A stretch of DNA of 64,000 nucleotides from Latrodectus hesperus (lineage: Eukaryota > Arthropoda > Arachnida > Araneae > Theridiidae): the NCBI GenBank assembly GCA_037975125.1, contig JAJQOW010000014.1:1798001-1862000 (forward strand), in the 5' to 3' direction. Positions 39,431 to 54,400 of the stretch are shown one piece after another. The position numbers and the translations under genes are program-made. Position 1 is the stretch's first letter. Each line of letters opens with the position of its first letter. The notes beneath the pieces are model-generated. The model saw only the letters and a list, made by a program, of their open reading frames with translations, made no database searches and was not told where the DNA came from.

Positions 39431-42400
39431 TTCATATACTGCATTTCATACTTTTTATTATACACATAAAACTAAACTCTATGGCATGACAGCCCATGTG
39501 GGCCAAGGCCTACAGTGCCCATAACTGTTTTCATGACCGAGGGCCCTGGGGTACGAAGCATATGTCCCAGTTAGGTGGTCAGCCTAACGTAAGACCCCCA
39601 GTGTTTAGTTCCCAAGCATGCTTGGTACTCAGCTAATCGACCCACTGATATTATATATATAGCCCCTTTTAAAAATGTATGAGTTACACCACCTATTTTG
39701 CCGAATTCCAAAATGTACATTACTAAATATGGTTAAGGATTTTCGAACTGGCCGTTGATGTCATCGCGCTCCACTATTCTGAACGAATGAGTGACCAGCA
39801 TACTACACCCATGTGAGGGAATAAAAAATTTTCGAAGCCTTTTCTTGGTTGTGATCTCCTATCGAGGAAACATGGTACTACGTGAATGTGAAGACTAGCC
39901 ATGGCAAATGACATGGTTAGTCTCCACATCCTTGAAACATGATCAAGTTGTGTTCCTGTAATAAAACTTATATTTTAAATTTACTTCTTTAATAATGCCT
40001 CTTCATAACAATTTTACCAATTCAAGGAAGAAACTACGTAATACATGACATGTATGCATATGTCTATGTGTGTGTTGGGTTTCCAGCTACAGACAAGCGA
40101 TTCTAAGTAAAACCACTAGAAAACAAATATATGTATGGCTGTTACCTTATCCGAAGTGTTTCATAACGTCGTAAAAGTTACTGCCATACATTCAATCAGT
40201 ACTTCAACAATGACCAATTACTACTTCCACTGTATTACCGTTATGTCGGGCTGTTAACAATACAGTATTATTTATGCATGGTGCTTCCTGACTTTAAGTG
40301 CTAAACTGTAAAAATAAATTTCGTTTGTTCCTGCGAAGTTAATTGTGTGTTTCTGAACACTAATTTCTTATCCAAATTTTCTAATGTCGTATAAGCTTAT
40401 TCTATGGCAGTGGAACTTTGCTTTGTTATTGTAATTAAAATCTCTATTTTTCACAGTGCTATGTGATATTAGCATACCGTCTTAATTAAAATGTTATTAT
40501 GTGCTTGAGTATATGACATTATAATATATCATCGTATGATCAAGCACATATTTTGTTCTTTGAGGTTTATTCCATTACTTCTCTTTTTAACCTAAAAGAA
40601 AAAGAAGAAAAATAGAACAGAAATTTTGTCATGATGACAAATTAATTATTTAATAAAATGATACGAAAACAGTGAACATAATTGGTCTGCAATTTTCATT
40701 AATTTACTCATCAACTTACATTTGTTGTATGGCAGTTGTGTTTCTTCTGCGATTGGGAGATAAATATAGTTTCTATTATTTTACTGTGTCAAGGAGGTAT
40801 TGGTCATGGTATATTTATTTGCACCAATGGTTTGTATTTTACAAATCCTCCAGCGAAAACGTTTAAAAATCAAATTATTATATTTGAGTTGAAATTTTTA
40901 GATTCAATTCAAATCTATTAGGTAAAGGATTACGTATGTATGTATGACATTCTATCATGGCGAAGATACATTGTATTGCATGCAAATACAAGCATCCGTG
41001 AGTGAACAGCAGTGTGCTCTTCTGTCCAGAATGAAGCTCTGCCAGTCAGGTAGATGCCCTCGTCATTTGTTGTTTGTTTGTTGTCAATGACACTTGGCAA
41101 GCCAAGCTCGCTATGACGTTAGCTGTGCGATTTAAGTCAATAGGATGTGTCTTTCATTTGGATATGAGCACCACGAAGGTAAAGTACGACTTTTGTTCAT
41201 TTTAAAGTGCCTCGTAATTTTGAACTACGGTCAGGTGGCGAGGCCACACCTGAGCTGGCACCCTCCTCTCCACATCCACGCCACACCAGCGGAAGGACTT
41301 TGGATATCACAGATACCAAATATCACCTAGCTTGCTACAAACATCACCAGAGCTTTCATTTCACTCGAAAGAATTGAGACCAAGGCTCATGCCACCTCTA
41401 AGGAATACTACAGATCACTCTACTGAGTCGAGAATCGAACTCACTACCCTTCGGACAAAGAGCGCGATACCTTAACCCGCCAGACTACCGCTGCTCCAGT
41501 GCGAGAGTTTGTATGTAATAAATAAAAGCATTACTAATGTCTTTAAAAAAATTGTAATTATGTGCTCAAACTCTTATGAATGTTGTCAGAACAAATTGCA
41601 AGACTACAAAGAGAAAAATTGATTTTTTTTAATTTAATTTCAATATTCATTGATCTTAGGTGATAAGCCTTTTGTACTTAAGTTATCCAATGTTATTTTG
41701 CATTATTAACGCTGTTGTGTAAGTTGTAGAAATTTACTTAACATCGCTTTTTATTGATTCTTTTGACTTTTTTTATAGATATTGGTTAAAATAATTACAA
41801 TAATTGTTGCTGATAATTAATTGGAATTTAAAATAATATTTCGCGCGAGCACCAGTGAACTAGTTTTGGCATTTTTCGTTAAAAACTGTATGTTTTTTCT
41901 GTATTTATCTGGCAGATGTAGCATTTAGTATTGTAAAATAGAGAATTTTTTCTCTACCTTTCAAATAGAGAAAAAACTTACTGCTTTTAACTTCTTAAAA
42001 AAAGATAGATTTTGCAGATAAAAATTTGAAGCTAAGACAATTTGCATGTTTGATAAAGACAAATGTGTTACAAAATTGTAATTTTGATATCTACGTTGCG
42101 GGGCATAATGGTTTTGTCCAGATCTCTAACATTTGAAATATAATACAGGATTTGAGGCATAAAAGCTGATGAAACATATCTCAGTGTTATTTCGTGTGCA
42201 ATAGTTAAGTTAATGTAGTTACTATATTTTTTTCAAAATCATCCATTCGCATTTTGATTTTTATTGCATTTTGATATGTAAATGTTTCCAATTTTTCCAG
42301 ATATGAAAATATTGCTTCCAAGAAAACTTCATTCAGGAAATCAATGGAATCTTTTGTTGTAGCATTTATTGAACATCATTATAGCAGTTATTCGCTCAGT

Positions 42401-45400
42401 AATTTTTGCATGCACATGTATGTATAATCAAAATTGATTCAATGTAAAATCACTTATTTCAATATTTTGAATGATTTTTTACATACATCTCTGAATGCTT
42501 TCTCATTATTCTGACTGTTCACTTTGCGTCATTGCACTGAAAACACTGAGTTAAACTTGACATACCCTGAGCCTGTTTTGCTTATTTTTTTAATTCATAA
42601 TTGGAGACAACCTATGGAACTTTTCAAATTGTATATAGCCCCCCATTCGTAAACCAGTCTTAAATCTAATCTTTGAAGGGAATTTAAAGGCAATATTAAT
42701 TTTATTATATTATGTGAACGTGCCCTCGCTTCTTTCCTTTCAGAAGGATTTCTGGATTTTAAATTACTTTTAAAAATAATAACTGTTGTTGTTGTTGCAG
42801 GAGCAGCTGAGCCACAAGAGCAGGACAGCCATCTCGGAGTCCGGCCGCCGGTACCTGAAGCACCGGAACATCCGGGCCTTCTACAGTTTAGTTGAGGACA
42901 AATCCTTCTCCGGGGGTGTATCTTCCCTCATCCAGGTACTTCTCTGAACAATCACAAATAACAACACAGTTTTAGCAGAAGATATTTACCTCTAACAATG
43001 ACGTAACATCGCCGACCGATGGCTGAGTGGTTAGCATTCCTGACTCTTGAGCTGTGGGTCCCGAGTTCAAATCCCGGTTCGGGCATGGATGTTTCTTTCC
43101 TTCTCTGTTCTCTCTGTCCTTTCTTCTGTGATGTTGTATGAATGTGGCCCGCCCTATAAACGGGTTTGTGGTGGTATGACGCGGGCAACGCTACTCGCCT
43201 CCGTGACTTGGTTCACAGGTGCCCGCTGGGCAGCGACAAATGAGTAGCGGTTTCCGGCCTTGTTGTGGCATAGGATTCGTCACCCAAGTGTGCCCGTCGT
43301 TGAAAAAAAAAAACTTTTTTCGCGTTAAAGAGGTTTTGAGTGGAATATTAAGGAAAAGCTATGCTATAAGCGAAATGTGTGAGTTTTATTAAAATCAAAT
43401 TGTGAGCATTGTAAATAAAAAAACTTATACAAATATAACTAAAAAACAGTCAATTTCAAATAAATCAAATATATTTTCAAAAACAGTTTTATTTCATGTT
43501 TATTCGCTTTAAAAGCTATTTGAAATAACGTTCCATCGACATCTTTTTTAGCAGAATGTACAAGAGTCAAAAATTTAATTTTACTTTATATGAATGCAGT
43601 TGACACAATGTGCAAACGTACACGAAATTTATTGTGAACAGAAAAAATTATTATAAATTTCTCAGTACAATAATATAACGCGGGGAATCAACGCATTATA
43701 TGGGGGAACACGTGTTATAGGAGACAGATGAAATCGTGATATATGAAAACCCGTTATATATAAGAGAACCGTGTTTTAGGATAGGATTGATAAGATTACT
43801 GTACACATAATTTTCAATAAAAATCAAATCTTCTAGCGAGAATTTTTTCTTTAAGTATATCAATTGTATTATGTTGCACAGTAGTTAAAATATGATGTTT
43901 TCACTGTTGTGTTCAATGTCAGAGTAGTCATTCTAATAGTACACAGCATTTGATCAAAAGCCAAAATTACTTGCATCTCAATGTCCAAATAAGTGTCAGG
44001 ACTGAGAGACTGCCAAAGAAATCCAAACATTAAAAAAAATTGCTACATATACAGGGTGATCTTTTTTAAAGTGACAGTGCTTGGAGTGTCCTGTAGCGTG
44101 ATCTAACTGCCGAAATGACACCAAACTTGGTATTTAGACTAATCAAAACATGGGAAAAAGGATTCCGTAAAAAAAATTAGTTCCAAAAGTCACCGATAGG
44201 GCATTCTGTGGCGCTGTTGTATTTTACAATAACGAGAATTAGCATAAAACATGGGTATCAATGAAAAATGAAAATATTGTGCAATGACAGTGCCAGTAAT
44301 AGAGGCTATAAAAGCAAGTAGTAGACAGCTCCGACAAATAATCTCAGCTGAAGTAAACGAGCTCCAGTGGCCATGCCTCTCACGTTACCGGAACGTGCGT
44401 TTATGTTGGCGGAATATCAAATTCGTCTATTCTAAAGGACAACATAACTATGACAGTGCGGAATATTCCTCTTGATATGATATGTACGGCTGTGGAGAAC
44501 GTTGTGCACAGAATGCACGGTGTTATTTCTAAAAACGGTGCTCACATTCATGTGGTCTAATTCCTCACCGGAGAAGTTAATGTCGTAAATTAACATTAAT
44601 AATTTTACTGTACGATTGTATGTGTTAGTAATTTTCTTTTCTCACATTTTGCACATTGTAAAGCGCCACAAAATGCCCTAGCGGTGAGTCTTGGAACTAA
44701 AACATTTTTTACGGAGTCTTTTTCCAATGTTTTGATTAGGGTAAAATACCAAGTTTGGTGCCATTTTGGCAATTAGATCGCGCTACAGGGCGCTCTAGAC
44801 ACTGTCACTTTAAAAAAGATCACCCTGTATTTCTATTATGTGATTGATGGTTGACAACAATATCAATATAGCTGAGAAACTGGCTGTTACTTGTCCATGA
44901 GGCCGTTTAAAATTGCACTCATGTTGGTTTTATTTTGGTTTTTATTAAAATGGTTTTATTTGTTTCGGTAGTTATATTCTTTTCCTGTAATTCAGTAAAA
45001 CCTATTAAGAAAAATGGGAATATTAATTTCTTTTTGCACAAATCAGTTTTTTCTCTTAAATAAACTGAGTAAGTTATGTTGGTCATTAATCATGATAGAT
45101 TATAATTCCTGTTTCCAGGTTTCCGGAATGGGAAAGCTGAGGCCTAATATGATTCTGATGGGATACAAGAACAACTGGGAAATGTGCAGCCGAGAAGAAA
45201 TTCAGGAATATTTTCATGTCATTCAGTATGTACTCATTTGGTACTTGCATTTAATCGACAATGTTTAACTATTTTGATTAAAATATTAAATAAGGTAAAT
45301 ATTTCATGCTATATTCTTTAAAAAAAGAATAATGCTTAATTTAAAAGTGTGAACATAATTTTACAATTTTTCATTTAATTATTTAATTCTTCAACATAAT

Positions 45401-48400
45401 GTCATTATGGTGTGTATAAAAATCAAAGTAGGTGTAATTAAAAATTTTAATTTTAAAGTTTTGTAATATCTAAGCGTTTGGTCCTGATTTGGAGTCATTT
45501 TCCTTTTTCTCGCCAACCGAAATATAAAATCTGAAATCAAATGAATTCGCATTGTTTTCGATTTCGCATATGATAGATAATTTTTCCTTCTATTTACTTA
45601 CAATAAAACGACTTCATGACAAGAGGACAGAAAATTAATTTTACATAATTTATAAAAAAATGCACGAAGAGAAATATTATAAAACGAAACATGAAATGAC
45701 TACGCAAGAACTATAGCTTATTCATGGTTTATCAATCATATACATACGATCCTCTTCCACTATATTTCGTTTATAATGAAATTACCAATGAGTACCCATT
45801 TAAAAACATTTCATATCATGTAGATCGGCCGGGCTCTAAAACTGAGTGCTTGCATAGAATCCCTAACATGAATAAGAGCGCAACTGATAGCCATCAAGAA
45901 TCCTACTCCTAGAAGCAGACACACCACACAGACCACGGTACACTGTGCCAAGCGAATGATTTATGTTACATAGGTTACACCTACAACATGCGTACTCCAA
46001 CCTAATTTGAACATTGTTGTCAGGGGAAAAGTTGTTGTGATGCCTCGCGGAAGAAGAAAACAGTAAGTTTCTAACGGTAATAATAAAAGCCGTATTTCAA
46101 ACTATTGGGCCTGCGTTTTATTGCATCCTGCAATGCTGATCCCGTTGGCCGATAATACATGATTGTTTCCGTCCGTTCAGAATGGCCTTACGAAATGCCA
46201 CACTCCTGTGTGGACATGGCCATTAACGACAGAGAAGACATTTATGTTGTTGTTGTTGTTGTTACTTATGACACTTGGACAAGCCAAGCTCGCTATGCCT
46301 TGGCAATACGAATTTAAGTCAATAGGGAGCGTCTTTCGTTTTAATCAGAGCACCACGAAGGTGAAAGTACGTCTTTGCTCTTTTTTAAATCCTCCGATAG
46401 ATGGCACCACCGCCGAACCCACTCCCTCATTTTTGACATTGATCTGAAGGGGAGGAAATTTTCTCCAGACCATTGTACCCATGGTAACTGCTCAACGACC
46501 GACCACAGGACTTTCGATTCCACAGATTTAACGAGCACGTATATCGCATGTACTCGGTGGGTCTTTGGCGGCATTGGGAATCGAACCCCACCCTTCCGGA
46601 TGGAAGGCCGATACCCTAACCACTAGGCTACCATGGCTCACAATGATGCATGATTATTGTGATGGCTAAAAATATTATGCAAAGAAAAAACATCATCAAA
46701 CCTTGATTTTGAAAAACTGGCTGATTCAGCGATTCATACCCCCTTATGCTTTCAAAAATGATTTCTTTTCAGTGTTAGGCATGATCTAATTTTGATTGCT
46801 TTTATTTTTTCAACCCTTCAATTTTTCTCTCTAAGGGAAAATGGATAATTTTAAGTAATATTGTGTGTTTTACTGTAAAGAAATAACTAACTTTAGAAAA
46901 AATACTCCCAAACAATTTCAAATTGAAATTTATTATTTCCATTAACATAACTACTTTAAAAAACAGCATTTAACCTATTTGAGTTTTTAATATTTGTTAA
47001 AATAATATTTTCAGCATCTAAAAATTTAGACGGAACTCATAGAATCGAACGAAAATTACTTCGCAGGTAATATCAATAACTTTAGTCACTCAATTCTGTA
47101 ATCAACTTTAGTTACTCAATTCTAAAATCACACTTTAGTTTACTAATTTGTCGCAATTGTAATTTTTAATTAATGTTCACATGCGCACAATGTGCATTTA
47201 AGGAAGTAAAAAAAATCTCTAAAATATAGCTGATAAATGAGAAAGTACATCGCGGAAAATTGTTGTCCTAAAACTTTAAAATGAATGCATGATTCTATTC
47301 ATGCAAAATTTAAATGAAGATGTGCTGATAACTTTTTTCATTCTTCCACTCGTTTCTCAGAGAAATAAATACTGGACACAGGACAGTTAACAGACAAGCC
47401 CTTCATCAAAGAAGCAGACCATTTCCTATTTCAATATCATACCGAACTGGCAGTTGTATGTTTAATGCTGTAGCCTAATGTTCAGCAGTTTGTGGGCTAG
47501 ATTCCCATCATCAACGTATGTGCTCGTTGCTGTCATTTGGGTTTGAACTTTGACTATAGATCCCAGTTCAATTAGCCCTCATGTATAAAAAGCGTAGTGT
47601 AAAAGGCTACGGAACTGGCCAAACTTCTCCTATCTAACCAAAACCAAACTTCTAATCTCAAATCTAACCAAACTTCTCCTATCTCAAATCAAACAACGAA
47701 TTGCTCAGTGGAGAAATTTGTGGTCAGATTTTTCTTATTGATTGTAAGATTTGGTATAGGTATTCTGATATGAATAGAGAATTAAAAAAAACAATTTGAA
47801 GTTCATTGACTACCTTTATACATATCAACATCCTTAATTCCACCTTTATCAAATGCCTCATGCCTCTGGACCACACAAGAAATTGAAATCTCTACCACTT
47901 CCATGATATATGAATATTTAAATGCGTGATGAAGGAAGATCAAATGAGATCGATGTGGTTACCATCGGTCCAAGACTTGAGCGGCATTGTAAGGACCTAC
48001 CAAGACCTATCAAACAACAGCATAATGTTCCATTCAGGCTCACAACAAGTGCTCTGTGAAACAAATCGCAAAACTTGAATAAAGAACATCATTTTTTTCA
48101 TTCGTATCGATCAGCAAGGCTCAGGAAAGTCCTATAACTTAATTGATGTTGTTTGGTATTTATGAAGATTTATTGGATTCCAGAATGAAGTTACTCAAAG
48201 CGAGAGGTTTTTATATATATGCGACACGTCATTATATAGATAGTGTCTTGACAGTGATGGATTTTGCAAAATTTTGTGGGGTAAAATTCTTATACTTTCG
48301 TATTCTCATCAACTGTAATGAAATAAGATATTAGAATGATTTCCTCGGGACGCTTAGTTGTCCTAAAAATTAAGTTTAGGATTTTTCAGAATTTCAGAAA

Positions 48401-51400
48401 ATCCAGAAATTAAATTATTTCTACTTTGATCTACTTTCTTTTTCGCTTGATATTGATAATTTCACCATTAATATAATCAAATGTTGGGGATGAAGATCAG
48501 TATTAATCTAGTCAAGCTAACAACTTGATTGCAGATTTAGGTGAAGATTTGGGATTGTAAATATGAATTATATAACATTTGTATATCTGTTCTATCTCAG
48601 CATTTAGAAATCTAGTGATTTCTAAATGCTGAGATAGAGAGAGTGCATATATTTTGCGAGCAAAAGTACGAGTGATGTCTTAAGGAAGATCAAGCACATT
48701 ATTGAGAAGTCGAGGAGGTCGTGCAAAAGCGTGGACAACCTTTTCTTTACGAAACCATTTCGTGCTACTTTCAGGATTACAATTGCATTTAGCATCAAAA
48801 GAATAAAAATCTGTATTGAAGAGCTCGAACAATCCTTTGTTCTTTGCTTACTGTCCCTATCATTTAAAAGTGTCATGCATATTTTGACACGATCAATTCG
48901 CTTTTTCGATTCAATTCTTTTCTCCCCTTCTGACCAAAGATAAAACTGCTTTTTCATTTTTTTTTCTTTGCTTCAATGGTGATACGTCATTAAGTCGAGG
49001 CATTTCATTTGTGATAATATTTCCATAAAACAAAATATTTACTATCACAGTCAATGTTAATTTTTTACTAATAATTTATGAAATACTTATTTTTAAAATT
49101 GTACTTTCGAGAGTATTGTACTTATTTAGCAACACAGGGAATGCAAACTTTTAAACTTCGGATACATTTTCACAATCATTTAATGACTTTCGTAATAATT
49201 AATGAATGTGTAAGCAGCACATAATTCATTGACTATTGCAAACACATTAAATGTTTGCTTTCATGTACAGAATTATCAATGAGGCTCATAACTATCCTTG
49301 CTACCTTAAAGGTGCTTATACTTTGAAAAATATGAAATAAGTCACCGATTCTTAAGTTGTTGTAGTTTATAAACGTATTAATGAACATATGAAAATGTAT
49401 ATCATTCTATTGGTCAAATGATGTAGATTAAAAAAAATGCTTCGTTGCCCTGATAAATTTCATACTTTATTACCTATTCTGAAATGGCAATAGTACATAT
49501 TTCTTTTTACTTCTTCCATGGGAAGATGTAAAATGGAAAAACCTTTGATTATAATATATTCTTATAGCAGAGATTTTCTTTTGTAACGGAAAGTGTAAAC
49601 CTTAGTTTTTATAACAATCTCTACATGCCCATTTTTCATCATCGTCACTTCAGTATTTCTTATTTACAATTCCTAAATCAGGAAGTAGATATTCATACAA
49701 ATTCACTTTTTAATTTTATGTTTCGAATGAAAGTGGCAACAAACAGTAAAAAACTTTGTCCTTTATTCATTTTCCAGAAAATAGTTAAAGTGACAGTAAA
49801 TATAAATAATTTGGGAAGCAGTATAACATTTAGACCACGGGTTTCCAAACTTTTTTTTTCTCGTGGACCACTTCAAAGTTTTATTGTTTTCGGTAGAACT
49901 CCTGCTGTTGCATTTCTACTGTATTCTCAAAACTCCTAAAAAATATCACCCTAAATTGGGGGTATTAAGAAGGAAAAAAAGTAGCACATTTTCTTGTGTC
50001 CTATTTATTAAAATTATACTTGTGGTTATACAAAATTATAAACATTTATTTTACAAACAATCAACAATTAAAAAAAATCAACAATGAAAACTGAAATGTA
50101 AATCAACAATGAAAGATAGTCATACTTTTAATGAGACGGCACACGGGCGGCACTTTGCAAATCTCGACATGTGGTGAACACTATAATCTATTGTTCTATT
50201 CACTTCTGTGTTTGAACTAAATCTCGAATATTTTTGAGTACCTACCTAGTGAATGATGCTACCTGCCTACGTTGATAGGTAAATACAAGCCAAAATATTT
50301 GTTCGTTATTATGAAGACCGGAAAATTTTTCGTGAACCCCCATTTACAACTTGGGAACCCTTGATTTCTTTGCACATCTACGTGGACCCCTGGGGGTCAA
50401 CCTGGACCACTTTGGGAACCTATGATTTAGACTGATCTTCGACACATACCATAATATTTTTATTTGTAATCCCTCGTGTGGCAAACTCTGGTTTCAATTT
50501 AGTTCATTAATGATATGTGCAATAATGACTTGCTCTTTCCCGCAGTAACGCCTTGGACATGCACATGTCCATCGGCATCCTGAGGCTGCCCGAGGGCTTG
50601 GACTACTCGGCCTTCGCCCCTCACCTCGAGCAGTCCGCCCTCCTCTCCAAGAAGGAACGTAAGAAGCGGGTCACCATGGACTGCCGGACGGAGCAGGATG
50701 GCATGCTTCGCAACAAGTCCTGCTCGGAGCTCTCAGAAAGTAAGTTTATAATAGTGATGGAGGATTCTCCGTTGTGTTTCGAAAAGCTGTTTGTCCTATT
50801 TTCTGAAGCCACCCTTTATTCACTGTCGTAGGAGGCACTTTTCGGTATAAAAGGATTCAAATTCGAAGGGGTTTTTTATCTAGATTCTACTTTCCCGAAC
50901 AACCATATCTATCGGATTCTTTAGAACACGACCCATTGTCTCCAGAGCTGAGGCAGTTATAATCCCCTCAAGTTATACGCCGTGTATTTCAAATGTAAGA
51001 GTGCTTAATGCAAAAAGTGCACAAATAGTGCATATTATTTTCAGAAATGCAAGGCTTTACATTTGTGTTTAATTAAGTAACAGTAGGATAAGAAAATATT
51101 TCCTCAATTAAAGATGTAATATAGAAAAGAGTTAATCTCCATTGAAGAGGGCCGCTCAGTGGAAATGTTGAACGCACTCAGTCGGAGATCTCAGGAACCG
51201 AAATTTAAAATAAAACCGAACTCTCTATTTCTAATTAACTGAAATTAAAATTATAATCTGATAAGTAATAAGGATATTTCTTTAAAAAAATATTTTTAAA
51301 TTTATAAAACCGAACTTCTGTGTTTTAGATTTTGAAATTTCATGTGGAGTATTCTAACAAAAGAATGCGCACAAGTTAATCAATTTCTGAATAATTTTGA

Positions 51401-54400
51401 TATTCTCACTGATTTTTGTGATTCAGTGGCAAATCATCGTTTTGTGTACTTCAATTACAAATGAACTGTTTTTAAAGAAGAGTATAATCACCGTGTCCTT
51501 CTCGCGATAAACCAAAACATCAAATGATCGAGCTGAGGGCGCAAACATCTCTCCGAAACGCTTAAAAAAAGATTTTTTTTTATCACACAAATGTATATTT
51601 TTAATGCCTGAGAGCCTTTCTAAAATCAAATTAATTGTTTTTTAAATGTTTTGGTTAAATATTTATATATATGGAGAAAGATTATGAATACGCCCTTTGA
51701 ATAGTAAGGGCGTTATTTCTAGCTATCTTAAATAAATGAGTTCTCATAAAAAAAACTAATTCAGTTGACATTCTGAAAATGCCAAGTGAAGATCTTGTTT
51801 CTATTTTGCAGTCTCGGTGGCCTCGTGCCCCATGGACAGCTCCCGGGAGAGTTCCCCGCCCTCCTCCCCAGCCACCTTGAGGTCCATGAACGGCGTGGTG
51901 AGCCGGGATCCCCACGGACAAATCAACCTGGGATTTGTGGACAGCCCCGAAGAGGGGGTGAAGAGCGTCATTCCAGACGAGATCCAGCTTTCGGCCACGC
52001 AGTTCCAGAGGAGGCAGAAGAAGGGCAACATCGACGTCTGGTGGCTGTACGACGACGGAGGTCCCTGCCTTTCCCTCCCTACCGATAATCGCAACGGATT
52101 CATGATTTTACTTTTCTGTACATCTTTTCACTGAAATGAATTTATCCTCTCTATATCACAGAATGATTTTGACTAATCTCGTTAAATATAAAATTTCCAT
52201 CTTCTATAAAAATATAAATGGAATTTTTTTTTTCCCTAATCCCCAGCTATCAGAAATATTTCACCTTTAGGCACAATTCCAGGGGAATACTCAAAGGTCT
52301 TCATGATTCAGAAATCAAGTAGTTGAGTCCCCCTTTCATTTGGAGAACATGCACAACATGTTGGTCTCCATGATTGGTTAGAAGATATTGAGATGAGAAT
52401 GGAATCATTGCAGATTGCATTTCAATCAATACTCTTTCCAAGTGAACTCAATTGAATACAATGAGAACATTTACCATGCTGTGAAAATATTGCGATGAGT
52501 AATAACTTCTCAAATTTATTTCATTTTACCACTCTTCAAAACAAGGAATTCATAGTTTTATTGAAGATTCCATATACTACCTCCCCACTTTTATAACCAC
52601 CTGTGATGCTAAATAGCTATTACAGCACTGCTAATTTCACAGAATTCTTATGTACATTTTTCACACATTCAACTTACCAGGAAGCTATTACTTCTCGGTC
52701 TACAATATTTAAATAATGATCGTATGCCATAAATTACGAAAAACTTTTGTTAATGATGTTTTTTTCAATTTAACTAGTAATTTTGATAAATAAAACTTTG
52801 CGTTCCATATTTAAGTTCGTATATTATTGCTCAGCATGTGAATTCAGATATTTGATTTATGCATGTATTTGCCAATTTCAACATCGCGTATCCCTTCAAC
52901 GAACTTTCATGAATCAGTGATTTTCTTTTTTTAATTTAAGATAATTTACGAACTTAATTTTTTTTAATTGATGTGTTTGTTACTTATGACGCTTGGATGA
53001 GCCAAGCTCGCTGTGCCGTTGGCTATGTGAATTTAAGTGAATAGAGTGCGTCTTTCGTTTAACCAGAGCACTACGAAAATGAAAGTACGACTTTTGTCGT
53101 AAACTCCTCCGATAGATGGCACTACCAGAGGATCCACTCCCTCAATTTTGACATCGATCTGGAAAGAAGAGAAATTTTCTCCAGACCATTGCACCCATGA
53201 TAACTGCTCAACGATCGACCACAGGACTTTCGATTCCACAGATTTAACGAGCCCGTATATCGTATGTACTCGGTGTATCTTTGGCGGCAATGGGAATCGA
53301 ACCCCACCCTTCCGGATGGAAGGATGATGCCCTAACCACTAGGCTACAACGGCCCACAATGATGCATGATTATTGTGATGACTGAAAAATATTATGCAAA
53401 GAAAAAATATCATCAAACCTTGATTTTGAAAAACTGGCTGATTCAGCGATTCATACCCCCTTAATGCTTTCAAAAATGATTTCTTTTCAGTGTTTGGCAT
53501 GATCTACTTTTGATTGCTTTTATGTTTTCAACTCTTCAACTTTTCGTTCGTAATGAAAATGGATAATTTTAAGTAATATTGTGTATTTTACTGTAAAGAA
53601 ATAACTAACTTTAGAAAACACTCCCAAACAATTTCAAATTGAAATTTGTTTCCATTAACATAAATACTTCAAAAAACAGCATTTAACTTATTTAAGTTTT
53701 TAATATTTGTTCAAATAAAGTGCGGTTATCATTTGGCGGCATTGGGAGTCGAACCCTTTCTGTGGACGTAAGGCCAATGCCCTAACCACCGGAGTACCAC
53801 GGCCCTTTTTTCTCTCACTTGTAAAAATTTATAATTCTGTTAAAATTATTTCTGTACAACTATATTTCGTTTCGGTATTGTATTGAAAACCATAAATAGT
53901 GTAAATATTTTTTGCAGAATAGCTTTAATTATGAAATATTAGTAAATGTTACATCCCTCTCCAGGTTCATTCCTAAAGATGAAACATATGGAAATAATTT
54001 ATCTTTTTTTTGTCATCGGTCATGAAATGTCAGTTTCTCTGCCATGCTTCCGAAGTCATTTTCGCCTGTTTCCACTTTTCTACGTTGTGGCTACAATTTC
54101 CATGATTTTGCAAATCGGCGAGGACAGAGCTTTGTATGGACTTTTTAGAGTTCGGGCATCACAAATACTGCACGCAATAATTGCCCGAACTGAATTCGGG
54201 CGACACTGGCAAGGGGTTAATATAGAAAATTTATAATTGCCAATTTTTTTCAAAAATGCATTTAAACGACTATTAAAGAATATTGCGCAATCATATTTGT
54301 GTGACGGTGCAAAAAAATATTAATGACTCTCTGTGCATGTAAGAAAACAGATCCTTATAAGTACTATGTCCAGTATGTAAAACCACCTTATTTATTTGCA

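Noticed and set aside
43011..43090. Possible tRNA gene from A and B boxes
   Set aside because: It continues into a conserved SINE body repeated at 532-834; the other tRNA-like heads are rejected for the same reason.
49625..49939. 104-residue open frame
   Set aside because: It runs into the hAT-like MITE and has no recognisable motif.
51801..52103. 100-residue minus-strand open frame
   Set aside because: It is the antisense shadow of NKCC exon 17, open because of GC-rich codons.
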